The translations under genes and the position numbers were made by a program. This document shows positions 45,529 through 55,129 of a stretch of 64,000 nt of DNA, in pieces. Every line of letters begins with the position of its first letter. Position 1 is the first letter of the stretch. This stretch comes from JALZUV01 sp963837025 (lineage in GTDB: Bacteria; Pseudomonadota; Alphaproteobacteria; Rickettsiales; JALZUV01), in the NCBI GenBank assembly GCA_963837025.1, contig CAWILT010000001.1, forward strand, positions 682,001 through 746,000, in the 5' to 3' direction. The notes beneath the pieces were generated by a model, which saw only the letters and a program-made list of their open reading frames with translations, made no database searches and was not told where the DNA came from.

Positions 45529-45875
45529 GCAACCCTGATCGCCCTTATTTTGAGCATCATGTTTTTGTGTGCGAGAATAAGCGCGGCAAAAGCGACAAAC
45601 GCGGATCCTGCGGGCGCGAAAATGCTGAAAAGCTTCGAGGCTATTTAAAAGACAGGCTAAAAGCATTGAAAATTCACGGCAAAGGGCAGCATCGCGTGAA
45701 TGCCGCAGGCTGTTTAGATAGATGCGAACTGGCACCCGTTTTCGTTATCTACCCTGAAGGCATTTGGTATAGCCCAAAAACCAAAGATGATGTGGAAGAA
45801 ATTTTGCAAAGCCATATAATTGGCGGAAAAGTGGTTGAGCGGTTAAAGCTTCAACGCAATCAACTAATTACTTAA
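45525..45875 (+). CDS. Thioredoxin-like 2Fe-2S ferredoxin
   Basis: A 116-residue protein with the Cys pattern of the thioredoxin-like [2Fe-2S] family: FVCENKRG, GSCG about 12 residues later, then AAGCLDRCELAPV with Cys-x3-Cys. The second half has the beta-strand VFVIYPEGIWY. Probably an electron carrier or regulator; the partner is unknown. It is coupled to yggT and its end overlaps that of purU on the other strand by eight bases. Confidence 0.9.
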   Translation: MSNPDRPYFEHHVFVCENKRGKSDKRGSCGRENAEKLRGYLKDRLKALKIHGKGQHRVNAAGCLDRCELAPVFVIYPEGIWYSPKTKDDVEEILQSHIIGGKVVERLKLQRNQLIT

Positions 45876-46740
45876 ACACCACCGTTTTACTACCATTTAG
45901 CAACACACGATGTTCCACATGATATTTAATCGCTTTGGCTAATACCAGACATTCAATATCGCGGCCAGCAGCAGTCAGCTCAGCGGGCTTAAAGCTATGG
46001 TCAACACGAGTTACTTCCTGTTCAATAATGGGGCCTTCATCTAAATCCGACGTTACATAATGCGCGGTGGCACCGATAATTTTAACACCCCGTTCAAAAG
46101 CCTGATGATAGGGTCTTGCACCTTTAAAACTCGGCAGAAATGAATGGTGAATATTAATGGCTTTACCTTCAAGTTTTTGACATAAATCTTTTGAAAGAAT
46201 TTGCATATAGCGCGCCAACACCACCAAATTAATATTTTCTTTAGCGATAATTTCGAGCAGCTTGGCTTCTTGCGCAGGCTTATCACCGTTCAAAGGCAAA
46301 TGATAAAACGGAATTTTGTACCATTCGGCAATCTCACGCAAATCTTCGTGGTTGGATACAATGGCAGGCACCTGCACCGCTAGCGATCCAGTATGCATGC
46401 GATGCAATAAATCATACATGCAATGGCCAAATTTTGATACCATCAGCAACATACGCGGCTTAACATCGGTGGCATACAAATTCCACTGCATGGCATATTC
46501 AGCCGCCACATCTTGCGCAAAATTTGCTTTAAGCGTTTCAAGTGAAACCTCGCCCTCATCATCAAATTCCATCCGAAGAAAAAACTGATTCGTTGAAGCA
46601 TCGCCAAATTGTGCCGAGTCAATAATATTGCCCTGATGCTGCATGATAAAATTGGAGGTTTTAGCCACAATGCCGCGTTTATCTTCGCATGAAAGGTTGA
46701 GGATAAATCGCGATGGCGCGCTGCTAGTGTTTAATGTCAT
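45868..46740 (-). CDS. purU: Formyltetrahydrofolate deformylase
   Basis: Hydrolyses 10-formyl-tetrahydrofolate to formate and tetrahydrofolate, balancing one-carbon pools. The 290-residue protein has an N-terminal ACT domain (FILNLSCEDKRGIVAKTSNFI) and a formyltransferase-like domain with VLARYMQILS, INIHHSFLPSFKGARPYHQAF and GATAHYVTSDLDEGPIIEQ (catalytic Asn, His and Asp). The ATG at 46740 lies within the end of divL (17 shared bases). The association with ahcY upstream links it to methionine and one-carbon metabolism. Confidence 0.96.
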   Translation of the reverse strand: MTLNTSSAPSRFILNLSCEDKRGIVAKTSNFIMQHQGNIIDSAQFGDASTNQFFLRMEFDDEGEVSLETLKANFAQDVAAEYAMQWNLYATDVKPRMLLMVSKFGHCMYDLLHRMHTGSLAVQVPAIVSNHEDLREIAEWYKIPFYHLPLNGDKPAQEAKLLEIIAKENINLVVLARYMQILSKDLCQKLEGKAINIHHSFLPSFKGARPYHQAFERGVKIIGATAHYVTSDLDEGPIIEQEVTRVDHSFKPAELTAAGRDIECLVLAKAIKYHVEHRVLLNGSKTVVFK

Positions 46741-49111
46741 GCTGGGCTTCGTGGGTTGGAAGGGGGATAATAATATCATCTTCAGGTTGGCGACGGGGCA
46801 ATACACAGGTGAAAGTAGTGCCTTTGCCTTGGGTTGACTCTAATATCAGATGTCCGCCATGTAATTCAACAAAACTTTTCACCATGGCAAGCCCAAGCCC
46901 TGTGCCCGCTGAACTGCGCCGCGCGGCCGCACCGGTGCGATAAAATTTATCAAAAATCGCTTCATGTTCATTTTCCGGTATGCCAATGCCATTATCTTTA
47001 ACCGTTACATGAATTAATTCTTCGCCTTTGCGTTTCACGGCCTTGGCTGAAAATTCAACTAACCCACCCTCATCGGTATATTTGATGGCGTTGCTTAATA
47101 AATTGAAAATAGCTTGTTTAATGCGGCTGGCATCGCCATCCATCTCCCCTAAATCTATCGGGCAGTTGAATTTCAACTCAATGCCTGCTTTTTCCGCTTT
47201 GTCACGCACCATCATCTGCACAGCGGTTAATGTAGCAAGCACATCAATCTTCGTAATTTCCAACTGCAAATAACCCGCTTCAATACTGGCAATATCCAAA
47301 ATATCATCAATCAAATTCATTAAATGCTGCGATGCGGTGCCGATACTTTCCACATATTCGGATTGTTTCTGCGTGAGGCTCCCCACATAGGCTTGATTCA
47401 ACATTTCATAAAAGCCGCGAATAGAGGTCAGCGGCGAGCGTAATTCATACGAAACATTCGCTAAAAATTCGCTCTTTAAGCGATCGGCTTCTTCTAGCGC
47501 TTCGTTCTTTTCACGCAAACTGCGCTCTACCAACATACTGTCGGTTAGATTAACATAATTGAGTAGCGTCTGGCCATCGGGCAGCGGAATAGAGAGCACA
47601 TCAAACACCTTACCATCACGACGATCAATGCGCGTGCGTGATGGTTTACGCGAGCTCATCATGGTGGTAAAACGCCCCAAAAATTCATCCCAATCATCAA
47701 AATAATATAGCTGGCGCTGCTTTTTCAACAAATCATTTAAATGCGGCTCCGCTGCGGCAATTTTTTCACTCACATTCCACATTTCGCGATAAACGGGGTT
47801 ATGCAATTTTAAACGCCCATCTTGGCCAAATACCGCTACACCCTCCGTTAAATTATCAAGCGTTTCAGTTTGCACCGCAATGAGTGTATTATAGGAACGC
47901 TCCAGTGCTAACCTATCGGTCACATCTTCATCCGCAAATAAAATACCGCCGGATGAATCGGGAATGGCGAGCTGGCGCACGGTGCGCCCATCAGGCAAAT
48001 AATAAAATTCTTCGCTCGGTTCTAATAAATCGGTAAAAAGTTTTAACCGGCGTTGTTTAAATGCAGGAAAGTTAGCTTGCTCAGGCAACACTCTATTTTC
48101 ACGCATTTTTTCTAACACATCGCCGTAAGTTGGCTTGGAAGCCAGCCAATGCTCATCCAATTTCCACATGCGAACGGTGGCTTGATTGAAATATTTCAAT
48201 CGCTGATCGGCACCGAAAATGGAGATGCCACTGGTAATGGTTTCCAGCAAATTGCTTTGGGTTGAAAGCATATCGCTGAGCTTTGCATTCAGCTCTTCCA
48301 TATCGCCTTTATCCACCGCGATGCCAGTAGCATTTTTGCGATCTTCCCATGGCAGTTCAATAAAATCGAACAATTTACGCTCACCACCCAGCACTACATG
48401 GCGGCGCTCGGTAATAGCTTTACCTTGCTTAAGCGCCTTTGCAGCGAGCGCAGTTGCTTGACTGTAAATTTCTAGCGATTCAGCACCATGCTCATCTTGG
48501 GTTTCTTCAGCTACTTCTAAATAGGCTAAATTACAGTAACGAATTTTTAAATCTTCGCTACGCTGCCAAATGGGAAAAGGCAAAGCATTGACCATATTAC
48601 TTAATTGGCGAAGTTCTAATTTCGTACGCTCGTTTTCATGGCGTAATCGTTTAGTTTCTTGGCTGCGATTAGTGATATCTTGCCACCACAAAACCAAATG
48701 TTTTTCATCTTGCACTTCAATGATAATGCCATAACATTCTAAAAAACGCTGTTTGGCATTATCTTCACATTCAATCATAAAATACGAAATTTCATCGGAT
48801 ATAAGCTGCGTAATTTTTGCATCCAAATCAGCCAATAATGCCTCAGGTAATTGCGCCAACAACTGAGCATATTTCGCATGATGCGGCAATTCAAATAGCT
48901 CGCGTAATTTACGCGAGAACCATTCACGATCTGTTGTTAAATTGCGATAATAAAAACTACTGCGCGAAGAGGATAATAACGCGGCTATATGCGCATCATT
49001 ACCATCACCTTTAACCGAATTTTGGGTCCAATAATGGTATAAAACGCAAACGCCGCACCCGGCCAAAAAGGCAAATAATAATGGCAAAAAAGGTGCGGCA
49101 ATTTCTAGCAT
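46724..49111 (-). CDS. divL: DivL-type PAS sensor kinase with Tyr in place of the phospho-acceptor His
   Basis: A 795-residue membrane-anchored kinase-like protein. Seen in order: an N-terminal span (about 8-28), three or four PAS-like segments (about 60-520), a coiled coil, a DHp region FLANVSYELRSPLTSIRGF, and an intact ATPase domain (N box IFNLLSNAIKYT, DNGIGIP, GTGLGLAMVK). The phospho-acceptor His of the H box is Tyr555. Caulobacter DivL has Tyr at the same place (Tyr550), the same PAS layout and length, and acts upstream of CckA to control CtrA and the cell cycle. It lies two bases after ahcY, a frequent DivL setting, although I infer the orthology from motif and context. Confidence 0.86.
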   Translation of the reverse strand: MLEIAAPFLPLLFAFLAGCGVCVLYHYWTQNSVKGDGNDAHIAALLSSSRSSFYYRNLTTDREWFSRKLRELFELPHHAKYAQLLAQLPEALLADLDAKITQLISDEISYFMIECEDNAKQRFLECYGIIIEVQDEKHLVLWWQDITNRSQETKRLRHENERTKLELRQLSNMVNALPFPIWQRSEDLKIRYCNLAYLEVAEETQDEHGAESLEIYSQATALAAKALKQGKAITERRHVVLGGERKLFDFIELPWEDRKNATGIAVDKGDMEELNAKLSDMLSTQSNLLETITSGISIFGADQRLKYFNQATVRMWKLDEHWLASKPTYGDVLEKMRENRVLPEQANFPAFKQRRLKLFTDLLEPSEEFYYLPDGRTVRQLAIPDSSGGILFADEDVTDRLALERSYNTLIAVQTETLDNLTEGVAVFGQDGRLKLHNPVYREMWNVSEKIAAAEPHLNDLLKKQRQLYYFDDWDEFLGRFTTMMSSRKPSRTRIDRRDGKVFDVLSIPLPDGQTLLNYVNLTDSMLVERSLREKNEALEEADRLKSEFLANVSYELRSPLTSIRGFYEMLNQAYVGSLTQKQSEYVESIGTASQHLMNLIDDILDIASIEAGYLQLEITKIDVLATLTAVQMMVRDKAEKAGIELKFNCPIDLGEMDGDASRIKQAIFNLLSNAIKYTDEGGLVEFSAKAVKRKGEELIHVTVKDNGIGIPENEHEAIFDKFYRTGAAARRSSAGTGLGLAMVKSFVELHGGHLILESTQGKGTTFTCVLPRRQPEDDIIIPLPTHEAQHDIKH

Positions 49112-49113
49112 TT

Positions 49114-50427
49114 TTAGTAGCGATATGCATCCGGTTTATAGGGGCCATCAACACCAACGCCAATATAATCGGCTTGCTCTTTACTAAGCTTGGTAAGCTT
49201 CACACCTAATTGCTCAAGATGTAAACTAGCTACTTTTTCATCGAGATGTTTAGGCAATACATATACTTTATTTTCATATTTACCATGATTTTCCCAAAGC
49301 TCAATTTGCGCCATTACTTGGTTGGTAAAGCTGGCTGACATCACAAAACTAGGGTGGCCTGTGGCACAACCTAAATTCACTAAGCGACCCTTAGCTAACA
49401 GAATAATGCGCTTTCCATCCGGAAATTCCACCTCATCCACTTGTGGCTTAATCTCTGTCCATTTCATGTTACTAAGCGATTCCACTTGAATTTCATTGTC
49501 AAAATGGCCGATGTTACACACAATAGCACGGTCTTTCATTGCGCGCATATGTTCTAACGTGATAATATCTTTATTGCCGGTGGTGGTTACAAAAATATCA
49601 GCCGTTTTCATGACGTCTTCCATGGTGAGCACTTCGTAGCCTTCCATACTCGCTTGCAACGCGCAAATAGGATCCACTTCAGTTACCGTCACGCGGGCGC
49701 CATGGCCTTTAAGTGCATCGGCACAGCCTTTGCCCACATCGCCATAACCCGCAACCACTACACGCTTGCCTGCAAGCATCACATCGGTAGCGCGCTTTAA
49801 CCCATCGGGCAGACTTTCGCGGCAACCATAGAGGTTATCGAACTTTGATTTGGTAACCGAGTCGTTCACATTGATAGCAGGCATTTTTAATGTGCCTTTT
49901 TTTGCCATTTCATGCAGACGTAAAACACCCGTCGTTGTTTCTTCGGAAGTGCCACGAATATCTGCTAAAAGATGCGGATATTTCTCATGAATCATTTTGG
50001 TTAAATCGCCACCATCATCCAAAATCATATTGGGTTTCCAGTTGGCATCGCCTTCGATGGTTTGGCGAATGCACCACTCGTACTCTTCCTCAGTTTCACC
50101 CTTCCACGCAAAAACGGGAATGCCTTCAGCGGCTACAGCCGCAGCTGCTTGATCTTGTGTTGAAAAAATATTGCATGATGACCACCGCACGGTAGCGCCT
50201 AAATCGGTTAGCGTTTCAATTAATACCGCGGTTTGAATGGTCATGTGTAAACAGCCCACAATACGCGCACCTTTTAGTGGCGACTTACCTTTATATTCTT
50301 CACGCAATGCCATTAAACCTGGCATCTCTGATTCGGCAATAGATATTTCCTTACGGCCCCATTGTGCCAGCGATATATCAGCAACTTTATAATCGGTTTC
50401 AGTCATTTTAGGTGCAGGTGTATTCAT
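49114..50427 (-). CDS. ahcY: Adenosylhomocysteinase
   Basis: Splits S-adenosylhomocysteine into adenosine and homocysteine, removing the inhibitor left by methylation reactions. The 437-residue protein has the NAD-binding GYGDVGKGCADALKGHGARV, SCNIFSTQDQAAAA, NVNDSVTKSKFDNLYGC and the C-terminal PYKPDAYRY, all normal. It is between an L,D-transpeptidase-like gene and divL with gaps of 18 and two bases. Confidence 0.98.
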   Translation of the reverse strand: MNTPAPKMTETDYKVADISLAQWGRKEISIAESEMPGLMALREEYKGKSPLKGARIVGCLHMTIQTAVLIETLTDLGATVRWSSCNIFSTQDQAAAAVAAEGIPVFAWKGETEEEYEWCIRQTIEGDANWKPNMILDDGGDLTKMIHEKYPHLLADIRGTSEETTTGVLRLHEMAKKGTLKMPAINVNDSVTKSKFDNLYGCRESLPDGLKRATDVMLAGKRVVVAGYGDVGKGCADALKGHGARVTVTEVDPICALQASMEGYEVLTMEDVMKTADIFVTTTGNKDIITLEHMRAMKDRAIVCNIGHFDNEIQVESLSNMKWTEIKPQVDEVEFPDGKRIILLAKGRLVNLGCATGHPSFVMSASFTNQVMAQIELWENHGKYENKVYVLPKHLDEKVASLHLEQLGVKLTKLSKEQADYIGVGVDGPYKPDAYRY

Positions 50428-50445
50428 GTTGGATATTCCTCTTTG

Positions 50446-50982
50446 TTAATTGGCTTCGGGCATTGTCATTTCAATGCTCATTAATGTTTTGGGTGTAACT
50501 TGTTTCAACACTTCCAATAAATTAGGTTTGGTCAAACCTACACAACCTTGCGTTGGCGAAAAGTCAGGCGCGGCAACATGGAAAAATATAGCGCTGCCTT
50601 TACCGGGTTTAAACGGATTATCATTATAGCCTAGAGTGACGATAATATCATATTTATCATCATCACGCCAAAGCTCTTCATGACTTGGCGCGAACGGCAA
50701 TTTAACGGGGCGATTATAGAACTCGCTGGTCACATCATCACACCATCCATCATTTTTTTGAATAATGCGTAAGGGCAAAGCCGTATCAGGCGCTTGCATT
50801 TTATCCGCGCGATACCAGCATTCTTTGAGTGGGAAGCTTCCCACGGGGGTTTTCATATCGCCTTCGCGCTTATCGCCCGTTAATCCTGCGCCACCAAGGG
50901 TGCAGCGATAACGCTGTCCTTCATACTGTAAGCTGCCCACGCCAAGGGTCGCACTGGCGCTAACCACGATGTTTGCGTACAT
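50446..50982 (-). CDS. L,D-transpeptidase-like (YkuD) protein
   Basis: A 178-residue protein with the YkuD-type catalytic end: IFFHVAAPDFSPTQGCVGL, where His and Cys match the catalytic His and SxGC. It has no signal peptide, so it is one of the cytoplasmic-looking or unanchored members common in alphaproteobacteria and may not crosslink peptidoglycan itself. The start overlaps dxs by 23 bases; a weaker start cannot be excluded. Confidence 0.85.
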   Translation of the reverse strand: MYANIVVSASATLGVGSLQYEGQRYRCTLGGAGLTGDKREGDMKTPVGSFPLKECWYRADKMQAPDTALPLRIIQKNDGWCDDVTSEFYNRPVKLPFAPSHEELWRDDDKYDIIVTLGYNDNPFKPGKGSAIFFHVAAPDFSPTQGCVGLTKPNLLEVLKQVTPKTLMSIEMTMPEAN

Positions 50983-52873
50983 GCGATTCTCCTATCAATG
51001 TTAGATGGTGATTGATCGTGCGTACTATGCCTTGTGCATCAAGTCCAGCTTCGGCAAGCATTTCTTGTGGACTGGCATGCTGCTGAAAATAATCAGGCAA
51101 TGTTAGAGGCACTATTCGACCAAACCCATCGGCACCCAACCAACCTTGTATGGCTGTAAATTCTAATATATGGCTGCCAAATCCACCGCGCGCGCCTTCT
51201 TCAATCGTTATCACCAATTCATGCTCGCGTAACAATGTTTCCACCAATGCCTCATCAATAGGTTTAGCAAAACGCGCATCGGCAATGGTAATACTCAAGC
51301 CTTGTTTTGCCAACTCATCGGCTGCTTGTTTTGACGCTGCAAGCCGCGAACCAAGCGATAAAATCGCAACCTTTTTACCCTGTTGAACGATGCGGCCTTT
51401 TCCAATCTCCAACGTCTCAACCTGCGTAGGAAGCTCCACCCCCACACCCTCGCCACGCGGAAAGCGAAAGGCGATTGGCCCCGTATCATGAGCAGCAGCC
51501 GTATGCACCATATGCATCAATTCCGCCTCATCACTCGGCGCCATCAACACCATATTGGGCAATGCCGATAGATATCCAATATCAAACGCACCGGCATGTG
51601 TAGGGCCATCGCCACCCACTAATCCTGCCCTATCAATTGCAAATCGCACGGGTAGATTTTGAATGCACACATCATGCACCACTTGATCATAGGCGCGCTG
51701 CAAGAAGGTGGAATAGATAGCGCAAAATGGCTTCATACCTTCTAGCGCTAAACCAGCTGCAAAGGTCACTGCATGTTGCTCGGCAATACCTACATCAAAG
51801 GTACGATTAGGGTAAACTTCGCCAAAAATATCCAACCCCGTGCCTGATGGCATAGCGGCGGATAGAGCAACCACTTTTTCATCAGCAGCTGCTTCAGCCA
51901 TTAATTGCTTAGCAAAAATACTGGTATAGCTTGGCGCGGATGGTGCCGACTTTGCTTGCACCTTTGTTTCCAAATCAAACTTTTTAACTGCATGGTATTT
52001 TTCAGCGCTGGCTTCGGGTGATTCAAACCCTTTGCCTTTTTGTGTCACCACATGCAACAACACTGGCCCCGAATCTTTTTGATTTTTGATATTTTTGAGC
52101 ACCGGTAGCAAATGATCTAAATTATGCCCATCAACTGGGCCAACATAATAAAAGCCAAGCTCTTCAAACAAATTGCCGCCATTAACAAAACCACGGGCAT
52201 ATTGCTCGGCTTTTTTGGCAAAACGTGCCATGGGTTCTGGAAATTTACGCGTTACAAACTTACCCATATCGCGAATATTATGATAAGGCTGTGATGATAC
52301 CATACGCGACAAATAGGCACTCAGCGCCCCTGTAGGCGGTGCGATAGACATATCATTATCATTTAACACCACAATTAAGCGGCTGCCTAAATGGCCTGCA
52401 TTATTCATGGCTTCATAGGCCATTCCCGCACTTAAAGCACCATCGCCTATCACGGCAATTACATCGTTGCTGCCACCCTTAAAATCTCGCGCCACTGCCA
52501 TGCCAAGCCCTGCCGATATGGATGTAGAGCTATGCCCAGCACCAAAGGCATCATAGTCACTCTCGCTAATTTTACAAAATCCGCTTAAACCATCTTTTTG
52601 ACGCAAACTATACATTTCGTGCCGGCGTTCCGTTAAAATTTTATGCGGATAGCATTGATGCCCTACATCCCAAATTAATTTATCTTCGGGCGTGTTAAAC
52701 ACATAATGCAATGCTACGGTCAGCTCTACAACACCAAGGCCAGCGCCCAAATGTCCACCCGTATGCGATACGGTGCGGATCGTTTCTTGCCGCAGCTCAT
52801 CGGCAATTTGGCGCAATTGCGATTCATCATGCTTGCGCAAGGCAATAGGGTTAGCTATGTCATCTAATAACAT
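50960..52873 (-). CDS. dxs: 1-deoxy-D-xylulose-5-phosphate synthase
   Basis: First step of the non-mevalonate isoprenoid pathway, thiamine-diphosphate dependent, from pyruvate and glyceraldehyde 3-phosphate. The protein is 637 residues from the ATG at 52873: TVSHTGGHLGAGLGVVEL, IWDVGHQCYPHKIL, the TPP motif GDGALSAGMAYEAMNNAGH (GDG...N), GPVDGHN, DVGIAEQHAVTFAAGLALEG and DRAGLVGGDGPTHAGAFD. An extension to a TTG at 52903 adds non-conserved residues. Its start codon overlaps that of the divergent MlaC-like gene. Confidence 0.97.
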   Translation of the reverse strand: MLLDDIANPIALRKHDESQLRQIADELRQETIRTVSHTGGHLGAGLGVVELTVALHYVFNTPEDKLIWDVGHQCYPHKILTERRHEMYSLRQKDGLSGFCKISESDYDAFGAGHSSTSISAGLGMAVARDFKGGSNDVIAVIGDGALSAGMAYEAMNNAGHLGSRLIVVLNDNDMSIAPPTGALSAYLSRMVSSQPYHNIRDMGKFVTRKFPEPMARFAKKAEQYARGFVNGGNLFEELGFYYVGPVDGHNLDHLLPVLKNIKNQKDSGPVLLHVVTQKGKGFESPEASAEKYHAVKKFDLETKVQAKSAPSAPSYTSIFAKQLMAEAAADEKVVALSAAMPSGTGLDIFGEVYPNRTFDVGIAEQHAVTFAAGLALEGMKPFCAIYSTFLQRAYDQVVHDVCIQNLPVRFAIDRAGLVGGDGPTHAGAFDIGYLSALPNMVLMAPSDEAELMHMVHTAAAHDTGPIAFRFPRGEGVGVELPTQVETLEIGKGRIVQQGKKVAILSLGSRLAASKQAADELAKQGLSITIADARFAKPIDEALVETLLREHELVITIEEGARGGFGSHILEFTAIQGWLGADGFGRIVPLTLPDYFQQHASPQEMLAEAGLDAQGIVRTINHHLTLIGESHVRKHRG

Positions 52874-53540
52874 GACTGATAAAGTAAGGATTTTAGCCGC
52901 CAACGCAATGTTTATTGCCGCAATTTTTGTGGTAAATTTTACGTTCTATCATTCAGCAGAAGCCAGAAATGATCCCTTTGCTTATTTGCGTGATTGGGGT
53001 CATACGCAATGCACTTTACTGCAACGAGCGCCATTAAAACCACCTGCGAAATTGCAGTTGGCGCCCATTGCATTATCGGAAGAGGGCTTACAACCCAATT
53101 ATGTTACCCAATATGCCTATGCTCCAGATTTTGGCTTTTTACTGCCCAACCATTGGGCTGCTATGAGCTTGACGCAGCGCAGTCAGTTTAATCACAACAT
53201 GTCTGCTTTGGTGAAAAATCAATTTGGTTTAACGCAAAAAGCTCCCAGCTCTATGCAATGCGAATCACAAATTCGTATTCGCCTCATTCAATCAACAGAA
53301 ACAAAAACACAAAACGGCTATGAAGCCATTAGTTTAGTTACCATTCAGAGTCAAAAAACCATAGTTCCCATTGCATATTATTTCACGCAAGATGAAACCC
53401 AAAGCTGGAAGCTGAATGACATATTAATTCAAAACACGTCGCTTACCCAACTTTACACGCATCGTTTAGAACGGATTATCCGCATCAGCGGCGTGACCAA
53501 ACTTCAAAGCATTTTACAGGATTGGTTAAATCAATTTTGA
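52857..53540 (+). CDS. Exported MlaC/Ttg2D-like protein
   Basis: A 227-residue protein from ATG 52857 (AGGG eight bases upstream); a second ATG at 52872 is possible. A hydrophobic segment MFIAAIFVVNFTFYHSAEA looks like a signal peptide with cleavage near AEA. The C-terminal part (SWKLNDILIQNTSLTQLYTHRLERIIRISG, then LQSILQDWLNQ) and the earlier MSLTQRSQFNHNMSALVKNQFG match the helix and strand pattern of MlaC/Ttg2D/HpnM phospholipid- or hopanoid-trafficking proteins. The fit is by pattern only and it is divergent. No Mla partner genes are here, but its back-to-back position with dxs recalls hopanoid loci with HpnM. Confidence 0.6.
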   Translation: MSSNNMTDKVRILAANAMFIAAIFVVNFTFYHSAEARNDPFAYLRDWGHTQCTLLQRAPLKPPAKLQLAPIALSEEGLQPNYVTQYAYAPDFGFLLPNHWAAMSLTQRSQFNHNMSALVKNQFGLTQKAPSSMQCESQIRIRLIQSTETKTQNGYEAISLVTIQSQKTIVPIAYYFTQDETQSWKLNDILIQNTSLTQLYTHRLERIIRISGVTKLQSILQDWLNQF

Positions 53541-53570
53541 AACCGCGCTTAAATAGCATAATCTAATTTC

Positions 53571-55118
53571 ATGGCATCAAATTTACATGAGCTAAACGAG
53601 ATTGGCATTGCCTTATCGGCTGAGCATAATATTGAACGCCTGCTTGAAATGATTTTACAAATTGCCAAGCAAATTTCCCATGCAGATGCGGGCATTTTAT
53701 TTACCAAGCATGAAATTGAAGAAGCTTTCGTGCAGCGCGTTCGCCACTGCGATAGCCTCAATATTCGTTTAGGTGGCACCACCAAAGAACCCACATATGG
53801 CCCACCTGTAGTTCTAGAAAAGCCAAATGGCGCAGATAATAACAGCTCTATTACAGCATCCTGCGCCCTGCAGCGTAAAAGTATAAATATCGCTGATATT
53901 AGCCAAGTGCCCGAATTTGATTTTTCCGAGACCCGAAAGTTTGATGAGCGGCGGGGTTATCAGACTAAATCGGTTTTAGCCGTGCCGATGATTACCAAGC
54001 GTCGCGAGGTGATTGGCGTTATTCGATTATCCAACGCACAAGATGAAACAGGGAAACCCATCAGCTTTTCACCCGAAATTCAACATATGGTGGAATCCCT
54101 TGCTTCACAAGCCGCCGTTACCCTCGATAATGATTTACTTATTACCGGTTTAGAAGACTTGTTGGAAGCATTCATTCAATTGGTTGCCAAAGCAATTGAT
54201 CAAAAATCGTCGCACACGGGAAATCACTTACAACGCATTCCCGTAATCGTGCAAATGTTAGCCGAGGCCGCCAATGACTCACAGCTACCAGCATTTAAAG
54301 ATTTTCATTTAAATGATGAAGAAATGTATGAGCTGCGCATTGCCGCATGGCTACATGATTGCGGCAAACTTTCCACGCCTGATTACATCCTCGAAAAAGG
54401 CACTAAACTCGCTACATTTTACGATCGCATCCAACTCATTGGCACACGGTTAGAACTGCTTTTGCGCGATTTAGAAATAGCAGAACTAAAAGGCGAAATA
54501 TCAAATGCACAGCACAACAAACAATCGATACAAATTCGAAAAGATTGGGAATTTCTGCAGCAATTAAATTTTGGGCGCGAGTGGGTTCCCGATGCCGAAA
54601 TTGACGAGCTAAAGCGCATCGCAAATTACAGTTGGAAACCACAATTAGAAAATCAAACCAACAGCGCACCCCAACCATTTTTCTCCGACGATGAATTAGA
54701 GAATCTGAGCGTGCAACGTGGCACTTTAACGGCTAGCAATCGTAAAATTATTCAGGATCATATTCTGCACTCTATCAGTATGTTAGAGCGTATGCCATTC
54801 CCGAAGCAATTACGCCGCGTGCCTGAATATGCAGGCGCGCATCACGAGCGCATGGATGGCAAAGGCTATCCAAATGGTTTAAAGGGCGATGAGATGTCTA
54901 TCCCTGCCCGCATGATGGCCGTGGCCGATGTGTTTGAAGCCCTTACCAGCAATGACCGCCCCTATAAAACGCCCAAAACCCTCGCCGAAACGCGCGAGAT
55001 TATGCAAAAAATGTCAGATAATGGCGGGATTGACCCTAACCTATTCGACTTAATGTGGAATAATAGTGAGCTAGTGGAGCGCTACTCAAATAAATATTTA
55101 CATCAAAGCCAGCTTTAA
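53571..55118 (+). CDS. GAF domain HD-GYP phosphodiesterase
   Basis: A 515-residue cytoplasmic signalling protein. The GAF domain (about 10-180) has ISHADAGILFTKHE and SVLAVPMITKRREVIGVIRLSNA. The HD-GYP domain follows, with HTGNHLQRIPVIVQML, AAWLHDCGKLSTPDYI (the HD pair) and HHERMDGKGYPNGLKGDEMSIPARMMAVADVFEALTSNDRPYKTP with the GYP motif. About 100 extra residues between the HD and the GYP part (KATFYDRIQLIGTRLE region) are typical of a subset of these proteins. Likely hydrolyses cyclic di-GMP in response to a ligand bound by GAF. No diguanylate cyclase is in the window. Confidence 0.93.
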   Translation: MASNLHELNEIGIALSAEHNIERLLEMILQIAKQISHADAGILFTKHEIEEAFVQRVRHCDSLNIRLGGTTKEPTYGPPVVLEKPNGADNNSSITASCALQRKSINIADISQVPEFDFSETRKFDERRGYQTKSVLAVPMITKRREVIGVIRLSNAQDETGKPISFSPEIQHMVESLASQAAVTLDNDLLITGLEDLLEAFIQLVAKAIDQKSSHTGNHLQRIPVIVQMLAEAANDSQLPAFKDFHLNDEEMYELRIAAWLHDCGKLSTPDYILEKGTKLATFYDRIQLIGTRLELLLRDLEIAELKGEISNAQHNKQSIQIRKDWEFLQQLNFGREWVPDAEIDELKRIANYSWKPQLENQTNSAPQPFFSDDELENLSVQRGTLTASNRKIIQDHILHSISMLERMPFPKQLRRVPEYAGAHHERMDGKGYPNGLKGDEMSIPARMMAVADVFEALTSNDRPYKTPKTLAETREIMQKMSDNGGIDPNLFDLMWNNSELVERYSNKYLHQSQL

Positions 55119-55129
55119 GCCGAATCACG

